From assembly GCA_023379705.1 (NCBI GenBank), contig JAMCPS010000010.1:1-46276 (forward strand): DNA of 46,276 nucleotides. Direction: 5' to 3'. Below, one piece after another: positions 1-8,143 of this stretch (positions within the stretch are counted from its first letter, which is position 1; each line of letters starts with the position of its first letter). The translations under genes and the position numbers were made by a program. The notes below the pieces were generated by a model, which was not told the DNA's origin, made no database searches, and saw only the letters and a list, made by a program, of their open reading frames with translations. The stretch is from Campylobacterota bacterium. Its GTDB lineage: Bacteria; Campylobacterota; Campylobacteria; Campylobacterales; Sulfurimonadaceae.

Positions 1-103
1 AGGTCAACGTTTTGAGATTGTCTCAAACCGTTCGACCTACTTAGTTTTCAATGATCGCAAACTCAATTCTTAAAACCTAAACTCTAGGTTCCAGCGTTTG
101 TGG
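1..103 (-). ncRNA. Transcribed leader leaving the window, probably of an rRNA operon
   Basis: This is the region downstream of the strong minus-strand promoter at 110-139. It has no open reading frame. It holds a long near-perfect hairpin (1-17 with 21-38) and, on the minus strand, an ATTGAAAACTAAGTAG-like stretch (about 39-54) that resembles conserved sequence near rRNA genes. The gene itself lies beyond the left edge, so the rRNA assignment is an inference from the promoter strength, its GC-rich discriminator and the untranslated leader. Confidence 0.5.
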
Positions 104-109
104 ACGGGA

Positions 110-139
110 ATTATAGGGGAAAAGATAGAAGATGTCAAG
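110..139 (-). promoter_or_regulatory. Perfect-consensus sigma70 promoter, rRNA type
   Basis: On the minus strand a perfect -35 TTGACA (134-139) is followed by an 18-base spacer and a perfect -10 TATAAT (110-115). The bases after the -10 are TCCCGTCC, a GC-rich discriminator as seen in stringently controlled rRNA promoters. The upstream bases (140-185) are AT-rich and could act as an UP element. It is the only promoter in the window with both hexamers perfect. It directs transcription out of the left end. Confidence 0.8.
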
Positions 140-188
140 AGGTTCTAGAAAATTTCCAAAAAAGTGGGGAAAATTCATTTTCTACTTA

Positions 189-818
189 TTAATTAACCGA
201 AACATACCCTGTTTCAGGGCTAACAGTTATAGTAGCATTTCCATCAGGATGAACTAAAGTAATATTGCAATCTACGGTCATAAGATTTGCATAAGGGCTT
301 ATTGCAGAATTACTTCTCGTATAAGGTCTTCCTAAATTATCAAAGCCTATACGATTAGAAGTAGGACCTGAAGCATTGCAGCCAGCACTAAATATCACAT
401 TTGTAATACCATACTTTTTAGAAATCAATAAATTATCCATATATTTAAAGGGTGGAATTGCTATATCCTTATCCGCTCCCTTCATTAATTGACGAGTAAG
501 CGGATCACGCGCGATTTCATTGTCGTTTTCATTAGTGTCTTTATTAAGATTACGATAAATAACATATATTTTACCTGGATTAGGAGCAGCATTTTCAAAT
601 TGTATTTGCCAACGCGTTTGCCACCATGTTGGATCATTGGGATTAAATATATCATCTACCATTGCTAAATGTTGCGTATAACGGATATGACTCGCAACTT
701 GTTCTGCTGCTGTTTGTAATGGATTGCCTCTAAAATTTGGCATCGCTAATACCGCTAATATACCTATCACAATAATAACAAAGACAAGTTCTAATAATGT
801 AAAAGCAAAATGTTTCAT
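189..818 (-). CDS. Type II/IV pseudopilin-like protein with prepilin N-methylation motif
   Basis: A 209-residue protein. The N-terminus is a class III prepilin signal: a short basic leader (MKHFA), then F-TLLELVFV with the conserved Glu at +5 of the mature protein and a hydrophobic helix of about 20 residues. Such proteins are cut and N-methylated by prepilin peptidase and packed into type IV pili or type II secretion pseudopili. The rest is a soluble domain with no motif I can name. Its cysteines (in a GCNASG segment and a DCNITL segment) could form a disulfide. The start was set at 816-818 because AGGTGA lies just upstream; an ATG three codons earlier has no such site. No other pilus gene is nearby. 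It is expressed from its own -10 at 853-858, after the acl terminator. Family is clear; exact role (minor pilin or pseudopilin) is not. Confidence 0.8.
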   Translation of the reverse strand: MKHFAFTLLELVFVIIVIGILAVLAMPNFRGNPLQTAAEQVASHIRYTQHLAMVDDIFNPNDPTWWQTRWQIQFENAAPNPGKIYVIYRNLNKDTNENDNEIARDPLTRQLMKGADKDIAIPPFKYMDNLLISKKYGITNVIFSAGCNASGPTSNRIGFDNLGRPYTRSNSAISPYANLMTVDCNITLVHPDGNATITVSPETGYVSVN

Positions 819-852
819 AAAAATCACCTGTAATTAATATCTATTAGCAGTG

Positions 853-858
853 ATTATA
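853..858 (-). promoter_or_regulatory. -10 element for the pseudopilin gene
   Basis: Minus-strand TATAAT, with a predicted start of transcription near 846 and a leader of about 28 bases to the ATG at 818. No convincing -35 is visible, which is common in this phylum. Confidence 0.5.
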
Positions 859-894
859 ACAAAAGAATAAGAAAAAAGAGGGAAGAAGGATGGA

Positions 895-912
895 TTTCCC
901 CTAGAGGGGAAA
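895..912 (-). terminator. Intrinsic terminator of the aclBA operon
   Basis: A perfect 7-bp inverted repeat TTTCCCC/GGGGAAA with a 4-base loop lies 6 bases after the aclA stop codon. In the minus direction it is followed by a pyrimidine-rich tract ending in a run of T (about 873-890). It separates aclBA from the pseudopilin gene. Confidence 0.75.
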
Positions 913-918
913 GAGAAA

Positions 919-2733
919 TTAAATTTCGTCTGCCATTTGTACATCGTAAAGGATATCATCCATTGGATGACGATACATTGGCATATCAAGACGTTTTTCA
1001 TCAAGCACGTGACCGATGAAACCGATTGTACGTCCAGCAATGAAGAATGCATTCAATGTTCCAGATGCGATAAACTCATTTATCTCTTGCTCAGAATAAC
1101 CAAGAGCACGCCACATATCAACCATCAAAATACCGATAGTTCCGTCAACGTTAAGGATCAGGTTCTCTTTTTTAGAGGTAGTCAATGCTTCAACCGTTCT
1201 TGCGTAGTCAAGAAGCGGAGTTGCAGGAAAGCACTCTTTCGCATAATCCATCAAACCTTTAACCCGAAGGTCAGGGTTTTTAAGTGATTTGATACGGTGA
1301 CCGATACCTGGAATTGGAATACCTAATTTTTTCATATGGTTTAGGAATTCTGCAGGATTCAATTTGTTGTCATCTGCATATTTGAAATGCTCTGCAGCAC
1401 CGTCAATCGCACCACCGAAACGTGGTCCTATAGTCAATAGACCAGTAACCAACGACTCAACAACCGATTTACCTGCACGTGCTGTTACTTTCGCGTTGTG
1501 TGCACCAGAAACGGCAGGACCGTGGTCAGCAACAGTTTTGATTACAGTTTCGATGAAATCTGTAGCCCATTTTGGATACTGTTTTTTGAACCAAAGAAGT
1601 GAAATAACATCACCGATACCTTTTCCAGTGCTTGGTAGTGCAACAGAAGAGATAGGGAAACCAGCGTATGTCGCTTCATCACCACGGTCATCAGAAATAG
1701 TACAGATGAACTCTTTTTTACGACGTACTTTTGGTACCATATTCATATCCGGTTCTGGGATATTTTTGATAACTCCGTCCGCTTTCAATTTACCATAAAC
1801 TTCGGCAATTTTAGTCGGAAGGTCATTGAATGTTGCAGGAACATAGATACCAGCATCCGCCATCGCTTTATTTTTTGCTTCAGCAGTCTCAGACGCAGCA
1901 TTTGCAGACGCACCAGCGTGACCGAACTGTACACCTGAATCGTAATATTTAGCGATTGTACCGATACACCATGCGATGATCGGCTTCGTGATTCTTCCAG
2001 ATTTAACGGCATCGATCACTTTGTACTCTTCTGTACCACCAACTTCACCGAGCAAAATCATGTATTTTACTTCCGGATTGTCTTGCATACGAAGAAGGTT
2101 GTCGATGAACACCGAACCAACGAAACGGTCACCACCGATCGCAACACCCTCAGCAATACCATCGGCATTGATAGCAATGATATTTGACAATTCATTGAAC
2201 AAACCTCCAGAACGTGTTACAAGTCCACAAGAACCTGCGCGGTGCAATTTAGAGTTAACAATGTTTTCAATTGTACCACCGACGTTTGCAATTTTGAATG
2301 CACCAGGAACGATACCACCAACCGTAGCTGGTCCGATAACGATTACGTTCTTATCACGTGCCGCTTGATTCATACGACGTGCAAGACGCTCAGGAATTCC
2401 TTCTGCCGTAATCATGATGGATTTAAAACCACCAATTTCCAATGCTTCCATGGTTACATCATACGCAGTACGCAATGATGCAAAGTTCAAAAGAACATCT
2501 GCTTGAGGCTGGTGTGCTTTTGCTTCCGCAGTATTTTTATAAAGCGGGACCATAACTTCATCCGGACCCCAGAAAAACTTTTCAAACTTATTGCTGCTCG
2601 TCGGGGCAACGATACCTGCTACCGAAGGTGTTTTACGCTTGATTGTGTAATCATAATCGAGCATACGCTGAATTGCGCTTGCATTGTTATTCCAAAAAAT
2701 AGCCTGTGTGTCTTTAGTAAATAGTTGTGCCAT
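919..2733 (-). CDS. aclA: ATP-citrate lyase, large (catalytic) subunit
   Basis: ATP-citrate lyase cleaves citrate with ATP and CoA to acetyl-CoA and oxaloacetate, the step that closes the reductive TCA cycle. The 604-residue length matches bacterial AclA (about 600-610). Residues 1-330 resemble a succinyl-CoA synthetase alpha-type CoA-binding and phosphohistidine region. The catalytic His is in the GHAGASA motif (H272). Residues about 340-604 form a citrate-synthase-like domain, with a GIGHR motif near 476-480 and an LNVDG motif near 527-531. It follows aclB by 9 bases in the same operon, with a terminator directly after it. The neighbouring catabolic and biosynthetic genes fit an autotroph using the rTCA cycle. 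The family assignment is secure; no key residue appears missing. Confidence 0.97.
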   Translation of the reverse strand: MAQLFTKDTQAIFWNNNASAIQRMLDYDYTIKRKTPSVAGIVAPTSSNKFEKFFWGPDEVMVPLYKNTAEAKAHQPQADVLLNFASLRTAYDVTMEALEIGGFKSIMITAEGIPERLARRMNQAARDKNVIVIGPATVGGIVPGAFKIANVGGTIENIVNSKLHRAGSCGLVTRSGGLFNELSNIIAINADGIAEGVAIGGDRFVGSVFIDNLLRMQDNPEVKYMILLGEVGGTEEYKVIDAVKSGRITKPIIAWCIGTIAKYYDSGVQFGHAGASANAASETAEAKNKAMADAGIYVPATFNDLPTKIAEVYGKLKADGVIKNIPEPDMNMVPKVRRKKEFICTISDDRGDEATYAGFPISSVALPSTGKGIGDVISLLWFKKQYPKWATDFIETVIKTVADHGPAVSGAHNAKVTARAGKSVVESLVTGLLTIGPRFGGAIDGAAEHFKYADDNKLNPAEFLNHMKKLGIPIPGIGHRIKSLKNPDLRVKGLMDYAKECFPATPLLDYARTVEALTTSKKENLILNVDGTIGILMVDMWRALGYSEQEINEFIASGTLNAFFIAGRTIGFIGHVLDEKRLDMPMYRHPMDDILYDVQMADEI

Positions 2734-2742
2734 CTTTTCTCC

Positions 2743-4080
2743 TTATGCCTCTACTGCCATGCGAACGATGTCAGTTACGTGTGTTTCAGGACCGTAAACA
2801 TCGATCCAAAGACCCATTCTATCAGCCGCTTCTTTAATATCTTTAAGACCTTTTTCATAGTTTGGACCACCACGGCGAACGTAGATCTTCATCCCAATTT
2901 CTTTCATTTTGTCTTGATATTCTTCGAATGCTTGAATGATACCTGTAAACGTTTTTGCAACATCCGTAAAGTTTGCAATCGCACCACCGATGATAAGGAT
3001 CTTTTCACGACCTTCTGCATCTTTTTTGCGTGTCATTAGATCAAGAAGCGTTTCAGCGTAGAACTTGGTTTCACCCGTTGTCGGACCACCAGAGTATTCT
3101 CCGTAGTTAGCCAAATCTTCAATACCTGCAAGGTCAGCAATCGTATCAGCATAAACAACTGACGCACCACCACCGGCAACCATTGTCCAGATACGAGCGT
3201 CTGGCTTAAGAAGTGTAAGTTTCAATGAGGCACCCGTTTTAGAGTCTGCATCTTCGATAGCAAGAACTTCCGGAGATTTCTCTTCCATACCAAATGAAGT
3301 CGGGTATTCAACATCACCCCATGCATTCGCCATCAAGAAGCCAGCAGTATCATCAAGTTTTGCAACCATGTCAAGCAATTCAATCTTCTTACCTTGCATA
3401 ACGAACGGGTTGATTTCAAGGTAAGCGAAGTTTAGTTCGCGGTATGCTTTGAAGAAGCCAATTGCGAATTCTGCAAATGCAGCCTTGTCTTTATCTGCAA
3501 CATCAGCAGGTATGTTAGCTTTGATTTTTGCAGCGATTTCATCTTCGCTCTCAGTGATTTTGAAAGAGACTTCAGTTACTTTCTCTTCCCATCCCTCTTC
3601 AACTTCCATTCCACCTTCAGCAGACATGTAAAGGACATCGTCATCACCGACAACAGTAGCAGAGATATAATACTCTTCAGCTTGTTCATGTGGAGTGAAT
3701 GGCTCAACGATAAAATGAGTCAAATAGTCAACCGAAGGATTGCCACTTGGAGTTTCACCGTCAAATGAGAAATATACTTCTTGTTTCTCTTTTGCTTTGC
3801 TATCGATCCAGTCAGCTGCTTTTACCAGTGAAACATCACCCGGTTTTTGATCCTTGAATAGTACAAGTCCGTTTTTACCACGCTTACCAAAAAGCATATC
3901 CGGTTTAGCAACCAGCTTTTTATCATTTAGCCATGCATGATCAATTGCAGCTTCTCTTAGTCCTGGTCCGTTTTTGACCATAACGGTTTCATATGCATAT
4001 GTAAAATTTGGAAAGTATTTATCCCAGTGCTTTGCCAAAATTGACTTCGCATCAAATTCACGAATCGCTTTTTGAGCCAT
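2743..4080 (-). CDS. aclB: ATP-citrate lyase, small (ATP-grasp) subunit
   Basis: A 445-residue protein of the succinyl-CoA synthetase beta / ATP-grasp family. It supplies the ATP- and citrate-binding part of ATP-citrate lyase and works with AclA. Visible marks are the N-terminal ATP-grasp region (GKRGKNGLV near residue 65), the acidic metal-binding stretch YLEINPFV, and the glycine-rich MVAGGGASVVYAD loop in the C-terminal ligase half. The order aclB then aclA, with a 9-base gap, is typical of Campylobacterota. The start is preceded by AGAAGGGG at a short distance. A strong extended -10 lies at 4112-4120. Confidence 0.96.
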   Translation of the reverse strand: MAQKAIREFDAKSILAKHWDKYFPNFTYAYETVMVKNGPGLREAAIDHAWLNDKKLVAKPDMLFGKRGKNGLVLFKDQKPGDVSLVKAADWIDSKAKEKQEVYFSFDGETPSGNPSVDYLTHFIVEPFTPHEQAEEYYISATVVGDDDVLYMSAEGGMEVEEGWEEKVTEVSFKITESEDEIAAKIKANIPADVADKDKAAFAEFAIGFFKAYRELNFAYLEINPFVMQGKKIELLDMVAKLDDTAGFLMANAWGDVEYPTSFGMEEKSPEVLAIEDADSKTGASLKLTLLKPDARIWTMVAGGGASVVYADTIADLAGIEDLANYGEYSGGPTTGETKFYAETLLDLMTRKKDAEGREKILIIGGAIANFTDVAKTFTGIIQAFEEYQDKMKEIGMKIYVRRGGPNYEKGLKDIKEAADRMGLWIDVYGPETHVTDIVRMAVEA

Positions 4081-4111
4081 TGCAACCCCTTCTGAAAATA
4101 TTTTGGTAGGA

Positions 4112-4120
4112 ATTATACCA
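4112..4120 (-). promoter_or_regulatory. Extended -10 promoter of aclBA
   Basis: Minus-strand TGGTATAAT: a perfect -10 with the TGn extension, about 32 bases before the aclB start. No good -35 is seen, as expected for extended -10 promoters. Confidence 0.65.
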
Positions 4121-4172
4121 TTACTAATCTATGGAATTGCTCATACAACTCAATTCTTATCGAAGATCAAAA

Positions 4173-5357
4173 CTAATTGTGTACTTTAGAAACATATGTA
4201 ATATAAATAGGAGTTTTATTGTAACTAATTGTAACTTTATTGGACTGTTTCATCGGGGATTGGCTTAACACAATCGTATTGCATTTTTCAATACCATAAA
4301 AACGTAACCTAAGTTGAATTTTCTCATCCTCCGTATGCACACACGTAATATTTTTTTCATGTAATTGCCCTGCCAATTCTTTGACAACGTGCATTGGATA
4401 TGAAAAATGATGAGTGGGATTTTTTAGAAAACGGTAAAAATACTGATTGAAAAAAACGGCTAATGTGTTTATCACTAAGATCGCAAGTGCTGTATAAAAT
4501 AAATACTGATAACGTTTTCGAAACTCCCTGAGACGTATCCGATAAGTATGAAAAAAGGTTTGTGCGGCCAGGGGAAGAATGAGCATCAAAAAAGGGGCAA
4601 ATGATTGAATTTCAACTCTTTGGCGAAATGACAATAGCAATGACATCCCAAAGGCAACCGTACCTATGAGCCACAATAAATCTCGTTCATTCGTAATAAA
4701 ACGGCGATACATCACATAAAAAAGGTACAAAAAAACGATCGGAGAAAAGATAGCGGCATAAATACCCAATGCGTCTAAAAAATGGCCATGAGGGGTGCCG
4801 CCAATATGAATTCCCGATCGAATTGACGCTATTATGCTCAATGCAGTTGCAAATAAAGCGATAGGATACTTTTTGATCATGACACCATAAAAAATGATGG
4901 CAAGGAAAAGAGGTAAAAATGAAGCATCTATCCATACATACAAGGGGAGTAAAGCGTAGGCATATGTCCCAAATCGTAAAAAAAGATAGACAAACAAAAA
5001 GGTGAGTGCTATTTTCAATCCAGCTGGATCTACAACAAGTGCAGCACTCGTAATACCGGGTAAAAGAACATAAACAAGCATCAGCCACAATCGATCGGTT
5101 TCTCTCGTCAAATAAAACCGGCTGATACCGTACAGCAGGAAAAAAGAGATGACATGCAATGCGATCATAGGAAAACGAAGCGCTAAATCATTATATGGAA
5201 AATTGTTTACAAAAAATTGAATGTAATGGTGTAAAAAATCGGTATCGGTATAAAGTATGGTTGCCTCATTATATCCGATAGAAAGACCGCTAATTTGAGC
5301 TAGCAGCAGTACCGTATGCAATACGATTAAAAGGAAAATAAGAAGCTTTATTCTCAT
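4173..5357 (-). CDS. Polytopic membrane protein, GT39/ArnT-like glycosyltransferase
   Basis: A 394-residue, very hydrophobic protein with about 9-11 predicted membrane segments and a short C-terminal soluble tail. The layout (first helix, a short acidic outer loop, then helices with an LVVDPAGL motif near residue 107) resembles the dolichyl-phosphate-mannose / ArnT family of lipid-linked sugar transferases. In that family the first loop carries an acidic Asp-Glu motif; here it reads NEAT, so only the Glu is kept. It overlaps the preceding glutamine-amidotransferase gene by 4 bases (ATGA type), so the two are co-translated. Donor and acceptor are unknown. It could instead be an unrelated polytopic protein; I am moderately confident of the family. 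Confidence 0.55.
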   Translation of the reverse strand: MRIKLLIFLLIVLHTVLLLAQISGLSIGYNEATILYTDTDFLHHYIQFFVNNFPYNDLALRFPMIALHVISFFLLYGISRFYLTRETDRLWLMLVYVLLPGITSAALVVDPAGLKIALTFLFVYLFLRFGTYAYALLPLYVWIDASFLPLFLAIIFYGVMIKKYPIALFATALSIIASIRSGIHIGGTPHGHFLDALGIYAAIFSPIVFLYLFYVMYRRFITNERDLLWLIGTVAFGMSLLLSFRQRVEIQSFAPFLMLILPLAAQTFFHTYRIRLREFRKRYQYLFYTALAILVINTLAVFFNQYFYRFLKNPTHHFSYPMHVVKELAGQLHEKNITCVHTEDEKIQLRLRFYGIEKCNTIVLSQSPMKQSNKVTISYNKTPIYITYVSKVHN

Positions 5358-5923
5358 AACTTCAGAAAATTATTAAGAATCTCATGCCCAAATTCACTCA
5401 TGATCGATTCAGGATGAAACTGCACCCCATATATCGGTTTTCCTTTGATTTCCAGTGCCATGATTTCATGATCATCTTGACTATATGCTGTTGGAACAAT
5501 AGCTGCTGGAAGATTTTCTTGTTCCACTATAAGAGAGTGGTAGCGTGTAGCCGTAAATATTTCAGGTAATTTATTAAAAATTGGCGTATTGCCCTCGCGT
5601 ACCATTTTGGAGGTTTTACCGTGCATCATTTTGTTTGCCCGTACGACATGCCCGCCAAAAGCTTGCGCAATACTCTGATGTCCCAAACAAATTCCAAGAA
5701 TCGGGATTTTGTCGGAAAAATAGCGAATCGCTTCGAGTGTTACACCTGCATCATCTGGCGTAGCAGGGCCTGGAGATATAATCAACTTTTCTGGGTTCAA
5801 TGCTGCAATTTCTTGAACACTCATTTCATCATTGCGAATAATTTTAAGATCAGCCCCCAACTCAAGGCAGTACTGAACAATGTTATAGGTGAAACTGTCA
5901 TAATTATCAATCATTACTATCAT
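5354..5923 (-). CDS. trpG/pabA: Anthranilate / aminodeoxychorismate synthase glutamine amidotransferase subunit
   Basis: A 189-residue class I glutamine amidotransferase that releases ammonia from glutamine for the chorismate-using partner subunit. The start MIVMIDNYDSFTYN is diagnostic of TrpG/PabA. The catalytic nucleophile is C79 in GICLGHQ, and H170 and E172 in FHPES complete the triad. The SPGPATP oxyanion motif is near residue 50. No trpE or pabB is adjacent, so tryptophan and folate roles cannot be separated. Many bacteria use one amphibolic subunit for both. It sits 12 bases after mqnE and overlaps the downstream membrane gene by 4 bases. Confidence 0.93.
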   Translation of the reverse strand: MIVMIDNYDSFTYNIVQYCLELGADLKIIRNDEMSVQEIAALNPEKLIISPGPATPDDAGVTLEAIRYFSDKIPILGICLGHQSIAQAFGGHVVRANKMMHGKTSKMVREGNTPIFNKLPEIFTATRYHSLIVEQENLPAAIVPTAYSQDDHEIMALEIKGKPIYGVQFHPESIMSEFGHEILNNFLKL

Positions 5924-5935
5924 AAACTTTTCCTC

Positions 5936-6997
5936 TTACCAGGCTTTTATCACATTATATAAACTGTCACGTTCAATGGGTATAAATCCACTGTTTTTTA
6001 TAAGACCAACATACTCATCCAATTGTACTCCATGAGCACTTTTTGCACCTGCTGCAGAATTGATCGACTCTTTCTCAATGGTTCCATCCAGGTCATTAGC
6101 TCCAAACTCCTGCGCAACAAGAGCCAAGTTTACTGTGGAAGTTACCCAATATGCTTTAAGATTAGGAACATTATCCAAGATGATACGGCTTATTGCCATG
6201 GTTTTGAGAATTTCATGTGCGGTAATAAATTCTTTGACGTTTAAAAAGTTATTTTCACTTTGATACACAAGCGGTATAAAACAGTTGAATCCGCCTGTAA
6301 TATCTTGAAGATCACGAATACGCATCATGTGATCTACTCGATGATGTCGATCTTCAACGTGACCGAACAGCATTGTAACATTCGATTTCATCCCTTTTTC
6401 ATGCCATTTTTTATGAATTTCAATCCACTGTTGCGAATTTACTTTTCCTTTACATATATAATCGCGTACCGTTTCATCAAAAATTTCCGCACCGCCACCC
6501 GGCATCGAATCTACCCCGTTTGTAATCATCAAATCCAAGATTTCATCGTAACTTTTGCCGTATTCTTCGGCTAGAAAATGAACTTCTGCCGCCGTGAGTG
6601 CTTTGATATGCAGCTGTGGATGTTTTTCTTTGATCTTGCGAAACACCTCAAGATACCATTCCAGTCCCGTATCAGGATTGTGCGCTGAAACGATGTGTAC
6701 TTCCGAAATACCGCGCGAAGCGATATCATCCGTAATGGCCAAAATCTCTTCATGACTCATCGTGTATGGTTTTGGGTTTTTACGACTCGCGCTGTAGGCG
6801 CAAAATTTACAGACATCTTTACAAATATTGGTGGGATTGATGTGGCGGTTAATATTGAAAAAGGTTTGTTTTCCGTGCAGTGCTTTGCGCCGCTCATCGG
6901 CGAGTTCCCCAAGGGTAAAGAGGTCGAGGTCATACAATGCCGTCGCTTCTTCCAGCGTCAAGCGTTCCTTACGTTTTACTTTCTCAATAATATCCAT
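5936..6997 (-). CDS. mqnE: Aminofutalosine synthase (radical SAM, menaquinone pathway)
   Basis: MqnE adds SAM-derived adenosyl to 3-[(1-carboxyvinyl)oxy]benzoate, giving 6-amino-6-deoxyfutalosine in the futalosine route to menaquinone, the standard quinone route in this phylum. The radical SAM cluster motif CxxxCxxC (ICKDVCKFC) and the preceding FNINRHINPTNIC segment match MqnE rather than MqnC. I place the start at the ATG at 6995-6997 (353 residues). An in-frame ATG 11 codons earlier (7028-7030) overlaps a perfect minus-strand TATAAT at 7029-7034, so it would lie at or before the start of transcription. Counting from that upstream ATG, the cluster cysteines are 70, 74 and 77. It is the first gene of a three-gene operon. 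Confidence 0.9.
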   Translation of the reverse strand: MDIIEKVKRKERLTLEEATALYDLDLFTLGELADERRKALHGKQTFFNINRHINPTNICKDVCKFCAYSASRKNPKPYTMSHEEILAITDDIASRGISEVHIVSAHNPDTGLEWYLEVFRKIKEKHPQLHIKALTAAEVHFLAEEYGKSYDEILDLMITNGVDSMPGGGAEIFDETVRDYICKGKVNSQQWIEIHKKWHEKGMKSNVTMLFGHVEDRHHRVDHMMRIRDLQDITGGFNCFIPLVYQSENNFLNVKEFITAHEILKTMAISRIILDNVPNLKAYWVTSTVNLALVAQEFGANDLDGTIEKESINSAAGAKSAHGVQLDEYVGLIKNSGFIPIERDSLYNVIKAW

Positions 6998-7028
6998 CTT
7001 AAAATCTTTGTCACTTAATTTTTGACGC

Positions 7029-7034
7029 ATTATA
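7029..7034 (-). promoter_or_regulatory. -10 element of the mqnE operon
   Basis: Minus-strand TATAAT overlapping the first possible mqnE ATG. It gives a transcription start near 7022, about 25 bases before the ATG at 6997. It argues for the shorter MqnE start. No clear -35. Confidence 0.5.
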
Positions 7035-7080
7035 GCGAAAGAAATACCGATGTTCTTACGCTAAATTGTGTTTTTAATGA

Positions 7081-8019
7081 TCAACAATCCAATAGAACGG
7101 TACAGTTTTTATTGGATTTTTTTGCACAAAAAAGAGCTTTGTCAGCACGATCCAAGATACTGTCAAATGTATCTCCCATTTGGTGTATTGTCACTCCCAC
7201 ACTGATCGTAACATAGACACTTTGTCCCGAATACAACAGCTTGCTATGCTCAATTTTTGCACGAAGTTTATCCGCTATTTCAAAAGCCTGCTTTTCATCA
7301 CAGCGACTTAAGACAACTGCGAATTCCTCTCCTCCATAACGGTAAATCTTATCTGCGGTACGAATAAGTGTTTTGATCGTTTGCGCAAGGAAATATAGTA
7401 TTTTATCCCCTGCCAGATGACCATGTTCATCATTAATATATTTAAAGTTGTCCACATCAATGATAATCAAAACCATTGATAATTTTTTACTCTGTCCCGC
7501 TTCGATTATGGATCCCATATCCTCCATAAACGATTTACGGTTTCCAACTTTGGTAAGAGGATCAATCGTCATCGAAGAGAGTGCTTCTTGAAGATCAGAT
7601 GTCAATTCATTGATCTTCGATTGTGCTTTGTCCAGTTCATCTGACATATTTTTATTCAGCTCGTTCAAACCTTCAATAAAAGCAACGTATTTCTCCACCG
7701 TATTAGCCGAAAGGTTATCAAGATATTCTTGCTGCGTTTGAGCCACTAAAGCAATATCCGTGTGTGCCTCAGTAAAAGAGATCACCGAACGTTTTGCAAT
7801 ATCAATATATTTAGTTTCGTCATCTTTTGAGGTGCTTATCGCTTTATGTTCTGAGTCTTGCTGATCTTTACGCAATTGTTCATCGGCTATCTCTAAAAAA
7901 AGTTTGTCAAAATATTTTTTGTAGTGTGCGGGATAGGGAGGAATTTTCATTGAACGGATCATTCCCATTACCTGATCATGAATATCAAAAACTCTTTTAT
8001 AAACAGTGTTATCAGTCAT
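7081..8019 (-). CDS. Cytosolic GGDEF diguanylate cyclase
   Basis: A 312-residue protein with no membrane segment. The N-terminal 140 residues hold a motif-poor helical region (an IPPYPAHYKKYF segment near 25, then predicted coiled coil about 105-150). The C-terminal 165 residues are a GGDEF domain with an intact active site GGEEF at 229-233 and an inhibitory RxxD site (RTAD, 220-223). It should therefore make c-di-GMP and be feedback-inhibited. The N-terminal region is probably a dimerisation or input module. It is monocistronic with its own extended -10 at 8060-8068, and is divergent from glnD. Confidence 0.88.
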   Translation of the reverse strand: MTDNTVYKRVFDIHDQVMGMIRSMKIPPYPAHYKKYFDKLFLEIADEQLRKDQQDSEHKAISTSKDDETKYIDIAKRSVISFTEAHTDIALVAQTQQEYLDNLSANTVEKYVAFIEGLNELNKNMSDELDKAQSKINELTSDLQEALSSMTIDPLTKVGNRKSFMEDMGSIIEAGQSKKLSMVLIIIDVDNFKYINDEHGHLAGDKILYFLAQTIKTLIRTADKIYRYGGEEFAVVLSRCDEKQAFEIADKLRAKIEHSKLLYSGQSVYVTISVGVTIHQMGDTFDSILDRADKALFCAKKSNKNCTVLLDC

Positions 8020-8059
8020 CTTCTCAATCCTCTACAATTGTGTTTATTATTCTAGCATC

Positions 8060-8068
8060 ATTATAGCA
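8060..8068 (-). promoter_or_regulatory. Extended -10 promoter of the cytosolic cyclase gene
   Basis: Minus-strand TGCTATAAT, about 40 bases before the start codon at 8019. The same TGCTATAAT nonamer occurs before fbaA and nth. Confidence 0.55.
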
Positions 8069-8118
8069 TCTGCTTATTTTTTATCCTCATTGTCCTCTGC
8101 AAAAAAAATATTTTGCGC

Positions 8119-8124
8119 TACAAT
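8119..8124 (+). promoter_or_regulatory. Likely -10 element of glnD-glmS
   Basis: TACAAT 19 bases before the glnD ATG, preceded by an A-rich run (8099-8108). It is one mismatch from consensus; no convincing -35. Confidence 0.4.
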
Positions 8125-8143
8125 TAAATAAAAAGTAGCCACC

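Noticed and set aside
1364-1798. Plus-strand open frames inside aclA and aclB
   Set aside because: They lie antisense to clearly conserved coding sequence, have no family similarity or ribosome-binding sites, and follow the codon structure of the minus-strand genes.
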